Under the pieces are notes generated by a model that did no database searches, was not told where the DNA came from, and saw nothing but the letters and a program-made list of their open reading frames with translations. 64,000 nucleotides of DNA from positions 2,365,501 through 2,429,500 of the forward strand of contig NZ_CP155618.1 of the NCBI RefSeq assembly GCF_031128465.2. The letters run 5' to 3'. The translations under genes and the position numbers were made by a program. Shown one piece after another: positions 40,683 through 50,700 of this stretch. The stretch is from Mariniflexile litorale. Its GTDB lineage: Bacteria; Bacteroidota; Bacteroidia; Flavobacteriales; Flavobacteriaceae. Every line of letters begins with the position of its first letter. Positions within the stretch are counted from its first letter, which is position 1.

Positions 40683-42173
40683 TTATACTTTAGAAGTCAG
40701 CGATTTAATAAACACATAACCAAAGCCTAAAAATAACATTAAGTGGAAAGGGAACAGTCCGAAATCCCCACCTTGGTTCCCTACTATAAAAGCACTGTAC
40801 ATACCAAAAGCAAAATATGCCATTAATAAACCTTCGAAAATAACGTGTATGGATATTGTTTTTTTAATGTATTTATTCTTTTTCCAGCCTTCTTTAAGAG
40901 AACTGATGTTGAATTTTGGTGTGCGTACAAATTCACTTTTCTTACCCCAATGACCTTCTAAAACGGCAATAGAGTTATGTAATGAAAAGCCCATAGCGAT
41001 GGAGAAAAACACAAAAAACATACCGATGTAACGGATGAAGTTTTTAAACCCACCACCATAAATATTTTTGTACATAAACCAATAGCATACAAAAAATATG
41101 ATAGAGCTTACCACAAAGAAACTCATAACGTAAAAGTAAGGTTTTAAGTGTGTGTACTCATTTTTTATGTATAGCATCGGGATGCTTAATACGGCTACAA
41201 CAAGTACATTTAAAAACATGGTGCTGTTTAGTAAATGTAGCAAACCGTGTAATTTTGTTTTTGCTGAAATGTTTTTGCTTTTTAAAACCCGCCAAAGCAT
41301 TTTTCTAAAGTTTTCGGCACCACCTTTGTTCCATCTAAATTGTTGTGAACGGGCTGCGCTAATTACGATTGGTAATTCGGCAGGGGTTTCAACGTTCTCA
41401 AGATATTTGAATTTCCAATTTTTAAGTTGGGCACGGTAGCTTAAATCTAAATCTTCGGTTAAGGTATCACCTTCCCAGTTTCCGGCATCTATAATACAGG
41501 TCTTTCTCCAAAGTCCTGCGGTACCGTTAAAGTTAATAAAGTGTCCTTTACTATTTCTACCTACTTGTTCTAAAGTAAAATGAGCATCTAAAGCGAAGGC
41601 TTGTATTTTTGTAAGGATGGAATAATTGCGGTTTAAATGCCCCCAACGCGTTTGAACAACACCAATTTTTTCATCCTTAAAATAAGGAACGGTGCGTTTT
41701 AGCCAATCGGTTTGCGGTAAAAAATCGGAATCGAAAATGGCAATAAATTCACCTTTAGCAATTACTAAACCTTCTTTTAAAGCACCTGCTTTAAAACCTG
41801 TTCTATCTATTCTTGTAATGTGTGTAATATCTAATCCTGTAGCTTTTAATGCTTCAACATGTGCACGAGTTGTTTCTACAGTTTCATCGGTAGAATCGTC
41901 TAATACTTGAATTTCAAGTTTGTTAGAAGGATAATCCATTTTTGCAATGTTATCTAACAAGCGTTCCATAACGTACATTTCGTTATAAACAGGCAGTTGT
42001 ATAGTTACAAAAGGGATTTCTTCGGGATTTGAAAAATCGAAAGTTGGGGAATTATCTTTAGCCTTCTTTGAGGCTAGGTAATTCAGTAATAGATTTAATT
42101 GCGCAAGTGCATACATAAAAATAAGCAAAAGCGAAATGGTGTAAATAATGATAATGGTGGTTTCTAGAATCAT
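40683..42173 (-). CDS. Cellulose synthase-like family 2 glycosyltransferase
   Basis: A 496-residue processive-type GT2 membrane enzyme. An N-terminal helix precedes the catalytic domain with VLDDSTDET, FDSDFLPQ (DxD-type), GTAGLWRKTC and the acceptor-gating QQFRWNKGG. C-terminal hydrophobic spans (about five) follow. It resembles bacterial CesA/mannan synthase-type proteins more than secreted polysaccharide initiators; the sugar polymer is unknown. It overlaps the preceding DPM-like GT2 gene by four bases. A GH113-like, mannan-active-type gene lies 3.8 kb away, which weakly hints at mannose chemistry. Confidence 0.85.
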   Translation of the reverse strand: MILETTIIIIYTISLLLIFMYALAQLNLLLNYLASKKAKDNSPTFDFSNPEEIPFVTIQLPVYNEMYVMERLLDNIAKMDYPSNKLEIQVLDDSTDETVETTRAHVEALKATGLDITHITRIDRTGFKAGALKEGLVIAKGEFIAIFDSDFLPQTDWLKRTVPYFKDEKIGVVQTRWGHLNRNYSILTKIQAFALDAHFTLEQVGRNSKGHFINFNGTAGLWRKTCIIDAGNWEGDTLTEDLDLSYRAQLKNWKFKYLENVETPAELPIVISAARSQQFRWNKGGAENFRKMLWRVLKSKNISAKTKLHGLLHLLNSTMFLNVLVVAVLSIPMLYIKNEYTHLKPYFYVMSFFVVSSIIFFVCYWFMYKNIYGGGFKNFIRYIGMFFVFFSIAMGFSLHNSIAVLEGHWGKKSEFVRTPKFNISSLKEGWKKNKYIKKTISIHVIFEGLLMAYFAFGMYSAFIVGNQGGDFGLFPFHLMLFLGFGYVFIKSLTSKV

Positions 42174-42862
42174 TTTTTGATACTGTATTTAAAAATCCAA
42201 CTTAAGATTTTTGCGCCAGCAAATATACTACCTTTTATGGTTCCTGAAACTTTTGAGACTCCAATTCTATTTCTGTAATTTACGGGCACTTCGGTGTATG
42301 TTAATTTTTGTTTTAAAGCCTTTAGTTGCATTTCTACTGTCCAACCATAGGTTTTGTCAATCATGTTTAGTGCTAATAATTTATCGTATTTTATGGCTCT
42401 AAATGGGCCTAAATCGGTAAATGTTGCACCAAAAAAAAGTGTCATTAAAGAGGTTGCTAACCAATTACCAAAAATTTGGGGTACGGTCATAGAACCTGCT
42501 TCTCGTAAACTTTTAACGCGCGCACCAATAACAAAATCGATGTTTTTTTCGATTATGGGCGCTACAATTTTTGTTAATTCTTCTGGATAATCGCTATAGT
42601 CGCCGTCCAAAAATACAATAATATTTGGTTTTCCGGGTTGATTGGCAATGTAATCCAATCCTTTAAGGCAAGCGTAACCATAGCCTCTGTTTTTTTCGGT
42701 TAATACCGTTGCTCCTGCTTTTTTTGCGTTTTCCTCAGTTTTGTCGGTAGAATTATTATTAACAACAATAATTTCTTGAACAGAATTTGGTAGCGCATTA
42801 ATAACTTTTGTAATAGCATCTGCTTCGTTAAAAGCAGGTATAATTACTTTTATTAGGTGCAT
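42170..42862 (-). CDS. GT2 glycosyltransferase (dolichyl-phosphate mannose synthase-like)
   Basis: A 230-residue GT2 enzyme: KVIIPAFNEADAI, IIVVNNNSTDKT, GYGYACLKGLDYI and FLDGDYSDYPEE (DxD). RNRIGVSKVSGTIKGSI is the typical C-terminal motif. There is no membrane anchor beyond a hydrophobic C-terminal stretch. Such enzymes move a hexose from a nucleotide sugar to a polyprenyl phosphate. It could supply lipid-linked mannose to a membrane transferase such as the one at 24.7-26.1 kb, but that pairing is inference. The 77 bases upstream contain a promoter. Confidence 0.87.
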   Translation of the reverse strand: MHLIKVIIPAFNEADAITKVINALPNSVQEIIVVNNNSTDKTEENAKKAGATVLTEKNRGYGYACLKGLDYIANQPGKPNIIVFLDGDYSDYPEELTKIVAPIIEKNIDFVIGARVKSLREAGSMTVPQIFGNWLATSLMTLFFGATFTDLGPFRAIKYDKLLALNMIDKTYGWTVEMQLKALKQKLTYTEVPVNYRNRIGVSKVSGTIKGSIFAGAKILSWIFKYSIKK

Positions 42863-42883
42863 AAATAATTAACTTTCAGAGCA

Positions 42884-42919
42884 CAAAAGTACAATAGTTT
42901 TATTGAGATATTTAACAAA
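42884..42919 (-). promoter_or_regulatory. Promoter of the GT2 pair
   Basis: On the minus strand TTTG (42916-42919) and TACTTTTG (42884-42891) match the -33/-7 pair, 24 bases apart. The start codon is at 42862. Confidence 0.5.
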
Positions 42920-42939
42920 ATATTTACTATTTCATTAAA

Positions 42940-44541
42940 TTATTTTTTGTTGATTAAGGTCATTAAATCAACATCATTACCCAGTAATATTTCGTTAGAA
43001 TTGATGCGACCTTCCATGGTATCATTCTCTAATTTTAGAACACCACGAGGACAAACAGCAGAACAAATACCGCAACCAACACAGCTGGAGCGTACAATAT
43101 TTTCGCCTTTTTGAGCATAGGCACGTACATCGATACCCATTTCACAATAGGTAGAACAATTGCCACAAGAAATACATTGCCCCCCATTAGTCGTAATTCT
43201 AAATTTGGAAAACATACGTTGTTGAAACCCTAATATGGCTGCCATTGGGCATCCAAAACGGCACCAAACACGATTTCCTAAAATAGGGTAGAAGCCTGTG
43301 CCAATAACACCAGAAAAAATAGAGCCAATATATAAGCCATAAGCCGAACGTAACGTGCTAGCTTTTATTAAGAAAATTTTATCGGAAGTTCCTGTATAAT
43401 GCATAATAAACAGCACCGCAATAACTACAAAGTAGCCAATGGCTCCATAACGTGCATCTTTGCCTAGTTCTTTTCTTTTAAAAATCATAGTTATTGAAAA
43501 GACGAGGGTAAGTAGGATGCCAACACCTAAAAGAAAAGCACTTCGTGTTAACCAGAATGTATCGGGGTCGTCTCCTAAATAGGTGTAAATTACAGCGGTG
43601 GTCATAACAACCGAGAAAACCAAAACAGTATGTATTAACCAACGTTCTAGTTTCCATGCAGATAGTTTTTTGCTGCTTAATTGTCTGAATGAATCGCCAG
43701 CAGTTTCTGCCAACGCACCACAACCACAAACCCATGAGCAATACCAGCGTTTTCCGTATTTGTAAGTTAAGAAAGGGGAAATTACAAAAATGGAAATAAT
43801 ACCAAAAAGTAACATTAATAAGCCTAAAGCGCCAGATGATAATAAACCGTTAATAGACCAACTATCGAACAAATAATAGTTTAATGGCCACATGCTTTTT
43901 AAATCGTAATAAGGTAAATTATAATCAGAACTGGCATTTAGTCGCGACATGAATTCAGGAATAAGAAATGCAAAGCCTAGTTGAAAAAACATGACGGAAG
44001 CAGTTCGTAACTGTTCATACCTATTGTGGCGGTATTTTAGCATGAATTTGTAACCAAATACTAAAATAGCAACCGTATATAGTGTTCCATAAACAAACCA
44101 TTGGCTTGCAGGGTTTCCGCTTAATAACCGGCTTAAAGGATCGAATAATGAAATTAATCCTGTGTTGGGTTCACCGCTTGGTGTTTGTCCTAAATATTGT
44201 GGGTAAAAATAAAGAACAATATAAAAACCAGTAAGTAAAACCCCTGTCATCCAACCTAAAACACCTCGTGATGAGATGGATTTAAACCAAACGCCATCGT
44301 TTTTAATACCTTCAAGTTTTTTTAAATAAGCATCATTTGCAAATAAGATAGTTCCTAAGGTAATCAATCCTATTGAGAGCGTTAAAAAGAGTGTTTTATT
44401 AGGGAAGTGCGTATTGAAAATTGCCAATCCAAAAATAAAAAGTCCAATGATCCCTAAGGCAACAGCTACTTTTTGTTTTATTGATAAATCATTAGCTTCT
44501 GGTTTTGCTAAGGACATGCTTTCGTTTATTTGATTGCTCAT
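42940..44541 (-). CDS. Polytopic membrane protein with 4Fe-4S clusters (NapH/NosR/CcoG-like)
   Basis: A 533-residue protein with about nine to ten membrane helices. Cys motifs occur as CSWVCGCG (near 270), CRFGCP (near 430), then two ferredoxin-like sets CISCGNCSTYC (near 453) and CVGCGICSAVCP (near 484), each binding a 4Fe-4S cluster. The design resembles NapH/NosR-type proteins that move electrons across or out of the membrane. It lies two bases after the flavoprotein gene, so the two probably form a redox pair. Its electron donor and acceptor are unknown. Confidence 0.85.
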   Translation of the reverse strand: MSNQINESMSLAKPEANDLSIKQKVAVALGIIGLFIFGLAIFNTHFPNKTLFLTLSIGLITLGTILFANDAYLKKLEGIKNDGVWFKSISSRGVLGWMTGVLLTGFYIVLYFYPQYLGQTPSGEPNTGLISLFDPLSRLLSGNPASQWFVYGTLYTVAILVFGYKFMLKYRHNRYEQLRTASVMFFQLGFAFLIPEFMSRLNASSDYNLPYYDLKSMWPLNYYLFDSWSINGLLSSGALGLLMLLFGIISIFVISPFLTYKYGKRWYCSWVCGCGALAETAGDSFRQLSSKKLSAWKLERWLIHTVLVFSVVMTTAVIYTYLGDDPDTFWLTRSAFLLGVGILLTLVFSITMIFKRKELGKDARYGAIGYFVVIAVLFIMHYTGTSDKIFLIKASTLRSAYGLYIGSIFSGVIGTGFYPILGNRVWCRFGCPMAAILGFQQRMFSKFRITTNGGQCISCGNCSTYCEMGIDVRAYAQKGENIVRSSCVGCGICSAVCPRGVLKLENDTMEGRINSNEILLGNDVDLMTLINKK

Positions 44542-44543
44542 AC

Positions 44544-45851
44544 TTATGCTTTTTGAAGTTGATGATTTGTGTAAGTTTTTAAAATTTCAGGTTCGTGCCT
44601 TTTGTAAAATTCGGGGTCGAAATTAGCCTCCGCTAAATGTTTTATCACATAATCTACATCACGTTTTTCGGTAAGCCAATTATCAAAAGTTTCGTGTTTC
44701 ATACGTATTCCGAAAGTGTTAATACCTAAAAATGCGTTTGTGTTTTTGTTAAAAGAAACCGTGATGCATTTGGTGTCGTCTTCATGTTTCCAATGGAAAT
44801 GTTGCTCGTAATCTGGTTTATTTTTTGTGCTATGAACCCATCCGTAGGTTTGGTATTCAATATCTAAGAACTTGGCAGAATTAAACCAATGCCCTGGATT
44901 ATATGACATACGATTACCGCAAATGGTTTGAGCCAAAGTTTCACCCATCATTCTCCCCGTGTACCAAACGGCCTCAATAGGTCTTCTGTTTCCAATGGCT
45001 TCATGTTGTTCAGCACAATCGCCAATGGCATAAATATCTGGTATGTTGGTTTCTAAAAACCGATTCACTTTGACGCCTTTACCTATTTCAATATTGGAAT
45101 TTTTAATGAAATCGATATTTGGAGTCACGCCAGCAGTCAATCCAACCACATTACATGGAATTTCTTCGTTTGTGCCTTCAATAATTATAGACTTTACTCG
45201 ACCGCTTTCATCTGAAACAATTTCTTTTAAATTGGTTGATAAACGTAAATCGATATGATGGTTTTTAATATGGCGGTTAATCATTTCACTTTCACCATCT
45301 GGTAATACACCATTCCAAAAACTAGGCTCTCGCACTAAAAATGTGACTGGAATATTTCTGGAATTTAGCATTTCAGCAAGTTCAATCCCTATTAAACCAC
45401 CACCAACAATCACGGCACGTTTACAAATTTCATTGTTTGGTGCATGCTGTTCTAAATTTTCTAAATCTTGTTTGTGGTACATGCCCATAACACCTTTTAA
45501 ATCTTGTCCTGGCCAACCAAATTTGTTAGGTTTACTACCGGTTGCAATAATGAGTTTGTCGTATTTTAAGGAGTCGGTATTTTCAAAATGGAGTGTTTTC
45601 GCTTCTGTATCAATATGCTTTACCAACCCTTTTTTTAGTTCTATTCGGTTTTTCTTCCAAAACCAATTTTCATAAGGCTGGGTGTGTTCAAACTTCATAT
45701 GTCCCATGTACACGTACATCAAAGCGGTTCTCGAGAAAAAGTAATCGGTTTCGGCAGAAATGATGGTGATTTTTTTATCTGAAAGTTTTCTAATATGCCT
45801 TGCAGTTGTTATACCAGAAATGCCATTGCCAATAATAACTATATGCTCCAT
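44544..45851 (-). CDS. FAD-dependent NAD(P)H oxidoreductase (rubredoxin/nitrite reductase-like)
   Basis: A 435-residue pyridine nucleotide-disulfide-type flavoprotein. FAD is bound by VIIGNGISGITTARHI at the start, NAD(P) by VIVGGGLIGIELAEML (near 147), and YAIGDCAEQHEAIG closes the FAD site. The redox-active Cys pair of disulfide reductases is missing, as in NADH-rubredoxin reductases. The C-terminal 100 residues (from about 315) are an added domain with WVHSTKNKPDYEQHFHW. It overlaps nothing but is followed after two bases by the Fe-S membrane protein, suggesting it feeds electrons into that protein. Confidence 0.87.
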   Translation of the reverse strand: MEHIVIIGNGISGITTARHIRKLSDKKITIISAETDYFFSRTALMYVYMGHMKFEHTQPYENWFWKKNRIELKKGLVKHIDTEAKTLHFENTDSLKYDKLIIATGSKPNKFGWPGQDLKGVMGMYHKQDLENLEQHAPNNEICKRAVIVGGGLIGIELAEMLNSRNIPVTFLVREPSFWNGVLPDGESEMINRHIKNHHIDLRLSTNLKEIVSDESGRVKSIIIEGTNEEIPCNVVGLTAGVTPNIDFIKNSNIEIGKGVKVNRFLETNIPDIYAIGDCAEQHEAIGNRRPIEAVWYTGRMMGETLAQTICGNRMSYNPGHWFNSAKFLDIEYQTYGWVHSTKNKPDYEQHFHWKHEDDTKCITVSFNKNTNAFLGINTFGIRMKHETFDNWLTEKRDVDYVIKHLAEANFDPEFYKRHEPEILKTYTNHQLQKA

Positions 45852-45946
45852 AAAATGTTATTGCGTTCTGTTATTAGGTCGAAGGTTATACCCAAACCTT
45901 AAAAGATTTGTTTAATTTGTTTAAATTTAAACATTAAATACAAGCT

Positions 45947-46957
45947 ATGAAGATTATTTTTAGAATGAGTTTGTTTCTCTTGGTATGTTCTTGTGCTATG
46001 ACGTCTCATAAAACAGAAAAGATAAACGGTGTGAGTTTTGTGGCGTCTAGAGACACTATAAATGATGTGCATATAAAACCTTTACTTAATATTCATGCTA
46101 ATTATGCGGCTATTATGCCTTTTGGATTTATTAGGGAATTATCCCACCCAGAAATTGTATTTAATACAGAAAGACAGTGGTTTGGAGAAAGAGCTGTTGG
46201 TGTAAAACAATATGCTGAAAATATGAAAAAAAATCAAATTAAAGTGATGTTGAAACCTCAAATTTGGGTGAGTCGTGGTGCGTTTACAGGAGGAATTAAA
46301 ATGACATCGGAAGCCGATTGGCAGGTTTTGGAAGATTCATATACAAGTTTTATATTAACTTATGCCAAATTAGCTCAAGAACTACAAACCGAAATTTTTT
46401 GTATTGGTACCGAATTAGAAAGTTTTATTGATGAGCGTCCTGAGTATTGGAAGCAACTGATTGTTAACATTAAAAAGGTTTATAAAGGAAAGTTAACCTA
46501 TGCTGCTAATTGGAATGAATACGATAGAACCCCTTTTTGGGATCCATTGGATTATATTGGTATTGATGCTTATTTTCCCGTGAGTGACGAAAAAACACCT
46601 ACGGTTGAAGCCTGTAGAAAAGGTTGGTTAAAACACAAACCCACTATTAAATCCTTTTCTGAAAGGTATAAAAAACCTATTTTGTTTACAGAGGTTGGTT
46701 ATAGAAGTGTCGATTTTTCAGGAAAAGAACCTTGGAGAAGTGACCGTGATATGACTGTGGTTAATTTGGAAGCACAAACAAATACTATGCAAGTGCTTTT
46801 CGAAGTATTTTGGAATGAAGATGAAGATTGGTTTGCAGGAGGGTTTTTATGGAAATGGTTTCATAACCACAAAGAAGCTGGTGGAGAAAACGATAGTAGG
46901 TTTACACCACAAAATAAACCTGTTGAGACTTTAGTAAAAGCACACTATTCGAAGTAA
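45947..46957 (+). CDS. GH113-like TIM-barrel lipoprotein
   Basis: A 336-residue lipoprotein: hydrophobic signal MKIIFRMSLFLLVCSC with lipid Cys near 16. The barrel resembles GH113 beta-mannanases. IGTELESFIDERPEYW (near 152) would supply the acid/base Glu and LFTEVGYRS (near 247) the nucleophile. YIGIDAYFPVS and WKWFHNHKEAGGE are typical subsite segments. It probably faces the periplasm or cell surface and cuts a mannose-containing glycan. Substrate is inferred from the family only. Divergently oriented from the flavoprotein gene, with a 95-base spacer. Confidence 0.8.
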   Translation: MKIIFRMSLFLLVCSCAMTSHKTEKINGVSFVASRDTINDVHIKPLLNIHANYAAIMPFGFIRELSHPEIVFNTERQWFGERAVGVKQYAENMKKNQIKVMLKPQIWVSRGAFTGGIKMTSEADWQVLEDSYTSFILTYAKLAQELQTEIFCIGTELESFIDERPEYWKQLIVNIKKVYKGKLTYAANWNEYDRTPFWDPLDYIGIDAYFPVSDEKTPTVEACRKGWLKHKPTIKSFSERYKKPILFTEVGYRSVDFSGKEPWRSDRDMTVVNLEAQTNTMQVLFEVFWNEDEDWFAGGFLWKWFHNHKEAGGENDSRFTPQNKPVETLVKAHYSK

Positions 46958-47013
46958 TTAAATTTTAATCAAAAGTTAACCATCATCTTCTTTATTCTAA
47001 ATCATAATCTTTT

Positions 47014-47021
47014 TAGTTTTG
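47014..47021 (+). promoter_or_regulatory. -7 promoter element of the phosphatase gene
   Basis: TAGTTTTG fits TAnnTTTG, 19 bases before the ATG at 47040. No clear -33 box. Confidence 0.45.
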
Positions 47022-47039
47022 TAAAAACTATTTGATTTT

Positions 47040-47774
47040 ATGAGCATATATGCTATTGGTGATATTCATGGAGGGTTAAAAGCCTTGATACAGGTGTTAA
47101 ACAAAGTAGAAGTTAAAGAAGAAGATACGCTTATTTTTGTGGGCGATTATGTAGATGGATGGAGTGAATCTGCACAAGTTATTGAGTTTTTGATAGATGT
47201 TTCAGAAGAAGTAACTTGTGTTTTTATCAAAGGAAATCATGATGTTTGGTGTGAAAAATGGTTAGAAACTGGAGATGTAAATCCAACTTGGTATATGCAT
47301 GGTGGTAAAGAAACTATGGATAGTTATGAGTCTTATTCCGATGAAGAGAAAATAGAGCATTTAGAATTTTTTCAAAAAATGCCCCTATATCATATTGATA
47401 AAGAAAACCGATTGTTTCTTCATGCTGGTTTTACCTCCATGCACGGTGTAGAAAAAGAAGTATTTAAAGAGACTTTTTATTTTGATAGAACGCTGTGGGA
47501 AATGGCTTTGACTTTGGAACAATCCTCTATTAAAGAAGATTCGCCTATGTTTCCTAATCGTTTAAAACACTACAAAGAAATCTTTATTGGGCATACGCCT
47601 ACCACTAATTTTAATCATGACGAACCGATGCATGCTTATAATGTTTGGAATATTGATACAGGTGCTGCCTTTAAAGGAAAAATTACCGTTATGAACATTG
47701 AAACCAAGGCATTCCATCAAAGTGATGAACTACCTGGTTTATATCCAAATGAAAAAGGAAGGAATAAAGTTTAG
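47040..47774 (+). CDS. PPP-family metallophosphoesterase (serine/threonine phosphatase-like)
   Basis: A 244-residue cytoplasmic calcineurin-like phosphoesterase. All motifs are present: IGDIHGG at the N-terminus, VGDYVDGW, KGNHDVW, FLHAGF and FIGHTPT, ending INIDTGAAF-like (NIDTGAAF). The layout matches bacterial PrpA/ApaH-like enzymes, so substrates may be phosphoproteins or dinucleoside polyphosphates. It converges with the pyruvate carboxylase gene, overlapping by four bases at the stops. Confidence 0.88.
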   Translation: MSIYAIGDIHGGLKALIQVLNKVEVKEEDTLIFVGDYVDGWSESAQVIEFLIDVSEEVTCVFIKGNHDVWCEKWLETGDVNPTWYMHGGKETMDSYESYSDEEKIEHLEFFQKMPLYHIDKENRLFLHAGFTSMHGVEKEVFKETFYFDRTLWEMALTLEQSSIKEDSPMFPNRLKHYKEIFIGHTPTTNFNHDEPMHAYNVWNIDTGAAFKGKITVMNIETKAFHQSDELPGLYPNEKGRNKV

Positions 47775-50700
47775 GTTAACTTTATTACCAAATCTTCCGA
47801 GTTTACCATAATGCCTGGTTTTAAAACCAATTGTTTTATTGTAGCTTCTTCGGTTGCTGTTATGGTGGTTTCCATTTTCATTGCTTCGATAATAAATAAG
47901 GGCTGATTTTTTACAACCTTGTCACCCTTTTTAACTAAAATATTAGATAACATACCTTGTAATGGTGCGCCTATTTGAAGCGGATCTGTTTTATCTGCTT
48001 TAGCATGTTCAACCTTTTCAACTTTAATGCTGTTGTCTTTAATATCAACACTACGTCCTTGTCCGTTAAGTTTAAAATACACGGTTACCATACCGTCGCT
48101 ATTCGGTTTGCTAATTGAATCTAAAGTGATAAGAATGGTTTTTCCTTTATCTACTTCAACAATAATTTCTTCTTCCACCTCCATGCCATAAAAGAAATTT
48201 TTGGTAGGCAATTTCATGAGGTTGTCGTATTTTAAATGCTTGTTGTAAGCATCCGTAAATACTTTAGGGTATAATTGATAGGATAGGAAATCGGTATAAT
48301 CGATGGTTCTACTTAAATCATGTTCAAATATTTTTTTGAAGGCTTCATATTCTTTTTTAAGATTTAAAGGAGGAATGTGAGCATTCGGTCGGTCGGTATA
48401 AGGTTTTTGTCCTTTTAAAATTATTTTTTGAAGTTTTTTAGGAAATCCGCCAACAGGTTGGCCTAAATCGCCTTTAAAAAAGTCAATGACCGATTGTGGG
48501 AAAGATAAAGATTCCCCTTTTTCAAGCACATCTTCAATGGTTAAATTATTACTAACAAGATACTGTGCCATGTCTCCAACCACTTTAGAACTTGGAGTTA
48601 CTTTTACAATATCACCAAAAAGGGCATTTACTTTACTGTACATAGAGGTGATTTCATGAAAACGTGATTCCAATCCAAGACCTCTAGCCTGGGGTTTTAA
48701 GTTTGAATATTGCCCACCAGGAATTTCATGTTTAAAGACTTCTCCAGAACCTGATTTTAAACCAGATTCAAACGGATAATAATACTCTCTTACATTTTCC
48801 CAATAATTGGAATATTCATTTAAAGAATCAATGTTTATGTTACTAGCTCTATCTTGAAATTTCATCATTTCAACCACCGAATTAAAATTAGGCTGTGATG
48901 TGAGTCCAGATAAGCCTCCTAAAGCCACATCAACCACATCGACGCCCGCTTCAATCGCTTTTAAGTAAGTCGCAGATTGAATGGAAGACGTGTCGTGTGT
49001 ATGTAAATGAATCGGGATTTTTAATTCTGATTTTAAAGCCGTTATAAGCTCGTAAGCTGCATACGGTTTTAATAGCCCTGCCATGTCTTTAACACCTAAA
49101 ATATGAGCGCCCGCATTTTCAATTTCTTTAGCGAGATTCACATAGTACTTTAAATTGTATTTCTTGTTTTCAGGATTTAAAATATCGTTGGTGTAGCAAA
49201 TTGACCCTTCGGCTAAACCATTGGTTCTAGTGCGAACATGTTCAATACAAGGAGCTAGTGATTCCATCCAGTTAAGCGAGTCAAAAATTCTGAAAACATC
49301 AACACCATTTTCCCAAGATTGTTCCACAAATTCACCTATTAAATTATCAGAATAAGCTTTGTAACCTACACCATTAGAGCCTCTAATAAGCATTTGTAAA
49401 AGCAAATTGGGCATGGCTTTACGCAATAATTTAAGGCGTTCCCATGGATTTTCTTGTAGAAAACGCAAACACACATCAAAGGTAGCGCCTCCCCAAACTT
49501 CCATACTAAAAATATCGGGATGGTTTTTTGCATAACCTTCTGCAACTTGAAGCATATCATACGTTCGCATTCTCGTAGCCAATAAACTTTGGTGTGCATC
49601 GCGCATGGTGGTATCAGTAAAATGAACTTTCTTTTCATTCATCAACCATTGTGAAAATTTTTCAGGTCCTAATTTAGTTAGTAAATCTTTTGTACCTTCT
49701 GGAAAACGAGCATCGGCATCAAACTTTGGAACTATGGGTTTTATAAAAGTTTTACTAGGGTCTATTTTTTTAACATCGGGGTTTCCATTTACAATAACGT
49801 CCCCTAAATAGGTGATTATTTTGGTGGCTCGGTTTCTCGGTGCTTTAAAAAGAAATAAATCAGGATTCGATTTAATAAAGTTTACAGTCACTTTGCCTTG
49901 CCTAAAAGTATCATGCTTTAAAATATTATCAAGAAAAGGCATGTTTGTTTTTACCCCTCTAATTCTAAATTCAGCTAAGGCACGGCGTATTTTTCTACTA
50001 GCGCCATCTAAGGAGTTGCCATGTGCTGTAATCTTAACAAGCATGGAATCGAAAAAAGGCGAGATTTTGGCACCCTGGTAAATGCTTCCTGCATCTAAAC
50101 GAATACCAAATCCAGAGGCACTTCGGTAAGCCGAAACGGTTCCATAATCTGGTTTAAAATCATTTTGAGGATCTTCGGTTGTAATTCTACATTGCAGCGC
50201 ATACCCATTGATGCGAATTGATTCTTGGTTGGCTATTTTAATTTGCTCGTCAGATAGTTTGTATCCGCCAGCAATAAATAATTGTGCTTTTACTAAATCG
50301 ATGTTAGTAATGACTTCAGTAACGGTGTGTTCCACTTGAATTCTAGGATTGACTTCAATAAAATAAATAGAATCATCATCGTCTACTAAAAACTCAACCG
50401 TACCAATGTTGTTATAATTTACAGCTTTACATATTTTTATGGCGTAGGCATATAAAGCGTCTTTAGTTTCATCTTTCAGGCCAAAAGAGGGCGCGAATTC
50501 AATTACTTTTTGGTATCGGCGTTGTACAGAGCAATCGCGCTCGAAAAGGTGAACGGTGTTTCCGTAATTATCGGCAACAATTTGGATTTCTATATGTTTT
50601 GGGTTTTCTACAAATTTTTCTAAAAACACGGTGTCATCACCAAACGCATTTAGAGCTTCGCGTTTGCTTTCGTTATAAGCGCCCTTAAGTTCGTCTTCTT

